A stretch of DNA of 64,000 bases from Arcticibacter sp045629565. GTDB taxonomy: Bacteria > Bacteroidota > Bacteroidia > Sphingobacteriales > Sphingobacteriaceae. Of this stretch, positions 63,237-64,000 are shown piece after piece; position 1 is the stretch's first letter; every line of letters begins with the position of its first letter. A program made the position numbers and the translations under genes. The notes under the pieces are model-generated. The model saw only the letters and a program-made list of their open reading frames with translations. It searched no databases and was not told the DNA's origin. The stretch lies in assembly GCF_045629565.1 (NCBI RefSeq), contig NZ_JAZQRL010000068.1, forward strand, positions 1 through 64,000. Reading direction: 5' to 3'.

Positions 63237-64000
63237 ATGTATATAAGATGGCTTCATACTCCACTCGTTTTTATATTCCTGGGTTTACAGATGTCTCTCC
63301 AAGCCCAAGGTCACGATGACCATCTCAAAAACTTCAAAAATCCGCCGGAGTCTGCATGGCCCAGAACCTGGTGGCACTGGACAAAGAGCAACGTCACGAA
63401 AGAAGGCATTACAAAAGATCTTGAATGGATGAAGCGAGCAGGAATCGCTGGGTTCCAGCTCGCTGATGTAGCGGCTGGAAGCGGACAAGAGGTAGAAAGC
63501 AAGATAGTCTTTGGTTCAAAAGAGTGGCTGGAGGCTGTCGGCCATACCGCTACTGAAGCGGAGAGACTGGATCTGGAAATGGCCGTCTTCAGCTCTGCCG
63601 GCTGGAGCTTAACCGGCGGTCCGTGGGTGAAGCCTGAAGAGGCTATGAAGAAGCTGGTATGGTCTGAGATATCTGCAAATGGTGGCAAGCTCATCCAAAC
63701 GCAACTACCCAAGCCACACGCTCCTCTCGGGCCCGGTCCGAACAATGTGGCCTCCAATATGGAGGATAACTTTTACCGCGACTTCTCTGTGATCGCCTTT
63801 CGCACTCCCGAAGACGAAATAAATGCTGAGGAAGCAAGACCAACAATTACAAGCAGTGGTTCGACAGCAGGAGCCGACCTCTTGCTTGACGATAACATCG
63901 GCACAGTATTCAATATCAAGCCAGAGAAGAACGGTGAAAAAGCCTGGATTCAACTCAGTTATCCCGTCATTATCACCGCCCGGGCTATCACCATCAATGC
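63237..64000 (+). CDS. GH106-like glycoside hydrolase (partial)
   Basis: The first 254 codons of a large enzyme cut by the window edge. A signal peptide (MYIRWLHTPLVFIFLGLQMS, then LQAQ) is followed by NPPESAWPRTWWHWTKSNVTKEGITKDLEWMKRAGIAGFQ in two parts of the same stretch, the characteristic start of glycoside hydrolase family 106 (alpha-L-rhamnosidase) and related enzymes. In this position in the locus it probably attacks a rhamnose-containing glycan. It follows susD after 48 bases. Confidence 0.8.
   Translation, partial: MYIRWLHTPLVFIFLGLQMSLQAQGHDDHLKNFKNPPESAWPRTWWHWTKSNVTKEGITKDLEWMKRAGIAGFQLADVAAGSGQEVESKIVFGSKEWLEAVGHTATEAERLDLEMAVFSSAGWSLTGGPWVKPEEAMKKLVWSEISANGGKLIQTQLPKPHAPLGPGPNNVASNMEDNFYRDFSVIAFRTPEDEINAEEARPTITSSGSTAGADLLLDDNIGTVFNIKPEKNGEKAWIQLSYPVIITARAITIN

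Noticed and set aside
1..64000. Mobile elements, CRISPR arrays, tRNA or rRNA genes, and phage genes
   Set aside because: I looked through intergenic regions and gene products on both strands and saw no transposase, integrase, direct-repeat array or tRNA-like cloverleaf.

Overview
The window looks like chromosomal DNA of a member of the Bacteroidota, most likely of the Sphingobacteriaceae (Pedobacter-like). The reasons are a SusC/SusD pair with its own ECF sigma factor and FecR anti-sigma factor, an alternative complex III / aa3 oxidase cluster, many SusC-like or OmpA-like envelope proteins, Bacteroidota-typical small families (DUF4286, DUF2461, DUF3341), and several Bacteroidota-type -7 elements (TAnnTTTG) directly in front of start codons. 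No species can be named from the sequence alone. No rRNA, tRNA, CRISPR array, insertion sequence, integrase or phage gene was seen.

Layout. 1-59: edge of an unrecognised minus-strand gene, followed by a 400-bp non-coding stretch with inverted repeats. 463-7395: NADPH:quinone-reductase-like enzyme, beta-propeller phytase with a TonB-dependent receptor, a pentapeptide-repeat protein and an OmpA-type porin. 7492-13263: plus-strand row of a PfkB sugar kinase, a VWA protein, a MoxR-type AAA ATPase, a membrane metallophosphoesterase and a degenerate UbiA-like membrane protein. 13270-17516 (minus): a lipoprotein of the S9 peptidase fold that has lost its catalytic residues, then a histidine kinase and an OmpR-type regulator, packed as one operon. 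17681-20384: TPR protein, DUF4286 protein and a frameshifted flavodoxin with a palindrome over its start. 20385-37643 (minus): the respiratory block. ActA-B-C-D-E-F, CoxB and CoxA come first, then a hairpin terminator, then CyoE, two COX3 proteins, COX4, Sco, DUF420, a small CxxC membrane protein, DUF2461 and an OmpA-like lipoprotein.

37868-44551: a deoxyhypusine-synthase-like protein, an Omp85-type outer membrane protein, a methyltransferase, a SirB1-type protein, prfB with its programmed +1 frameshift, and pgi. 44598-53411 (minus): one tight operon of secA, an M20 amidohydrolase, a secreted protein of unknown function, dnaG, yraN and glutaminyl-peptide cyclotransferase. 53854-56330: purD and a TlpA-like thioredoxin, separated by a strong bidirectional terminator. 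56507-64000: a polysaccharide utilisation locus (sigma factor, FecR, SusC, SusD, GH106-type glycosidase, the last one cut by the window edge), with two tandem perfect hairpins between fecR and susC.

How it works together. The respiratory block encodes a quinol-to-oxygen chain: ActA-F oxidise menaquinol, and CoxA/B with the COX3/COX4 subunits reduce oxygen. CyoE supplies haem O, and Sco plus DUF420 help assemble the metal centres. The end of the window is a self-regulated glycan-uptake system, probably for a rhamnose-containing polymer. The most unusual element is the dead S9 peptidase at the head of a two-component operon, which suggests a binding or sensing role rather than proteolysis.
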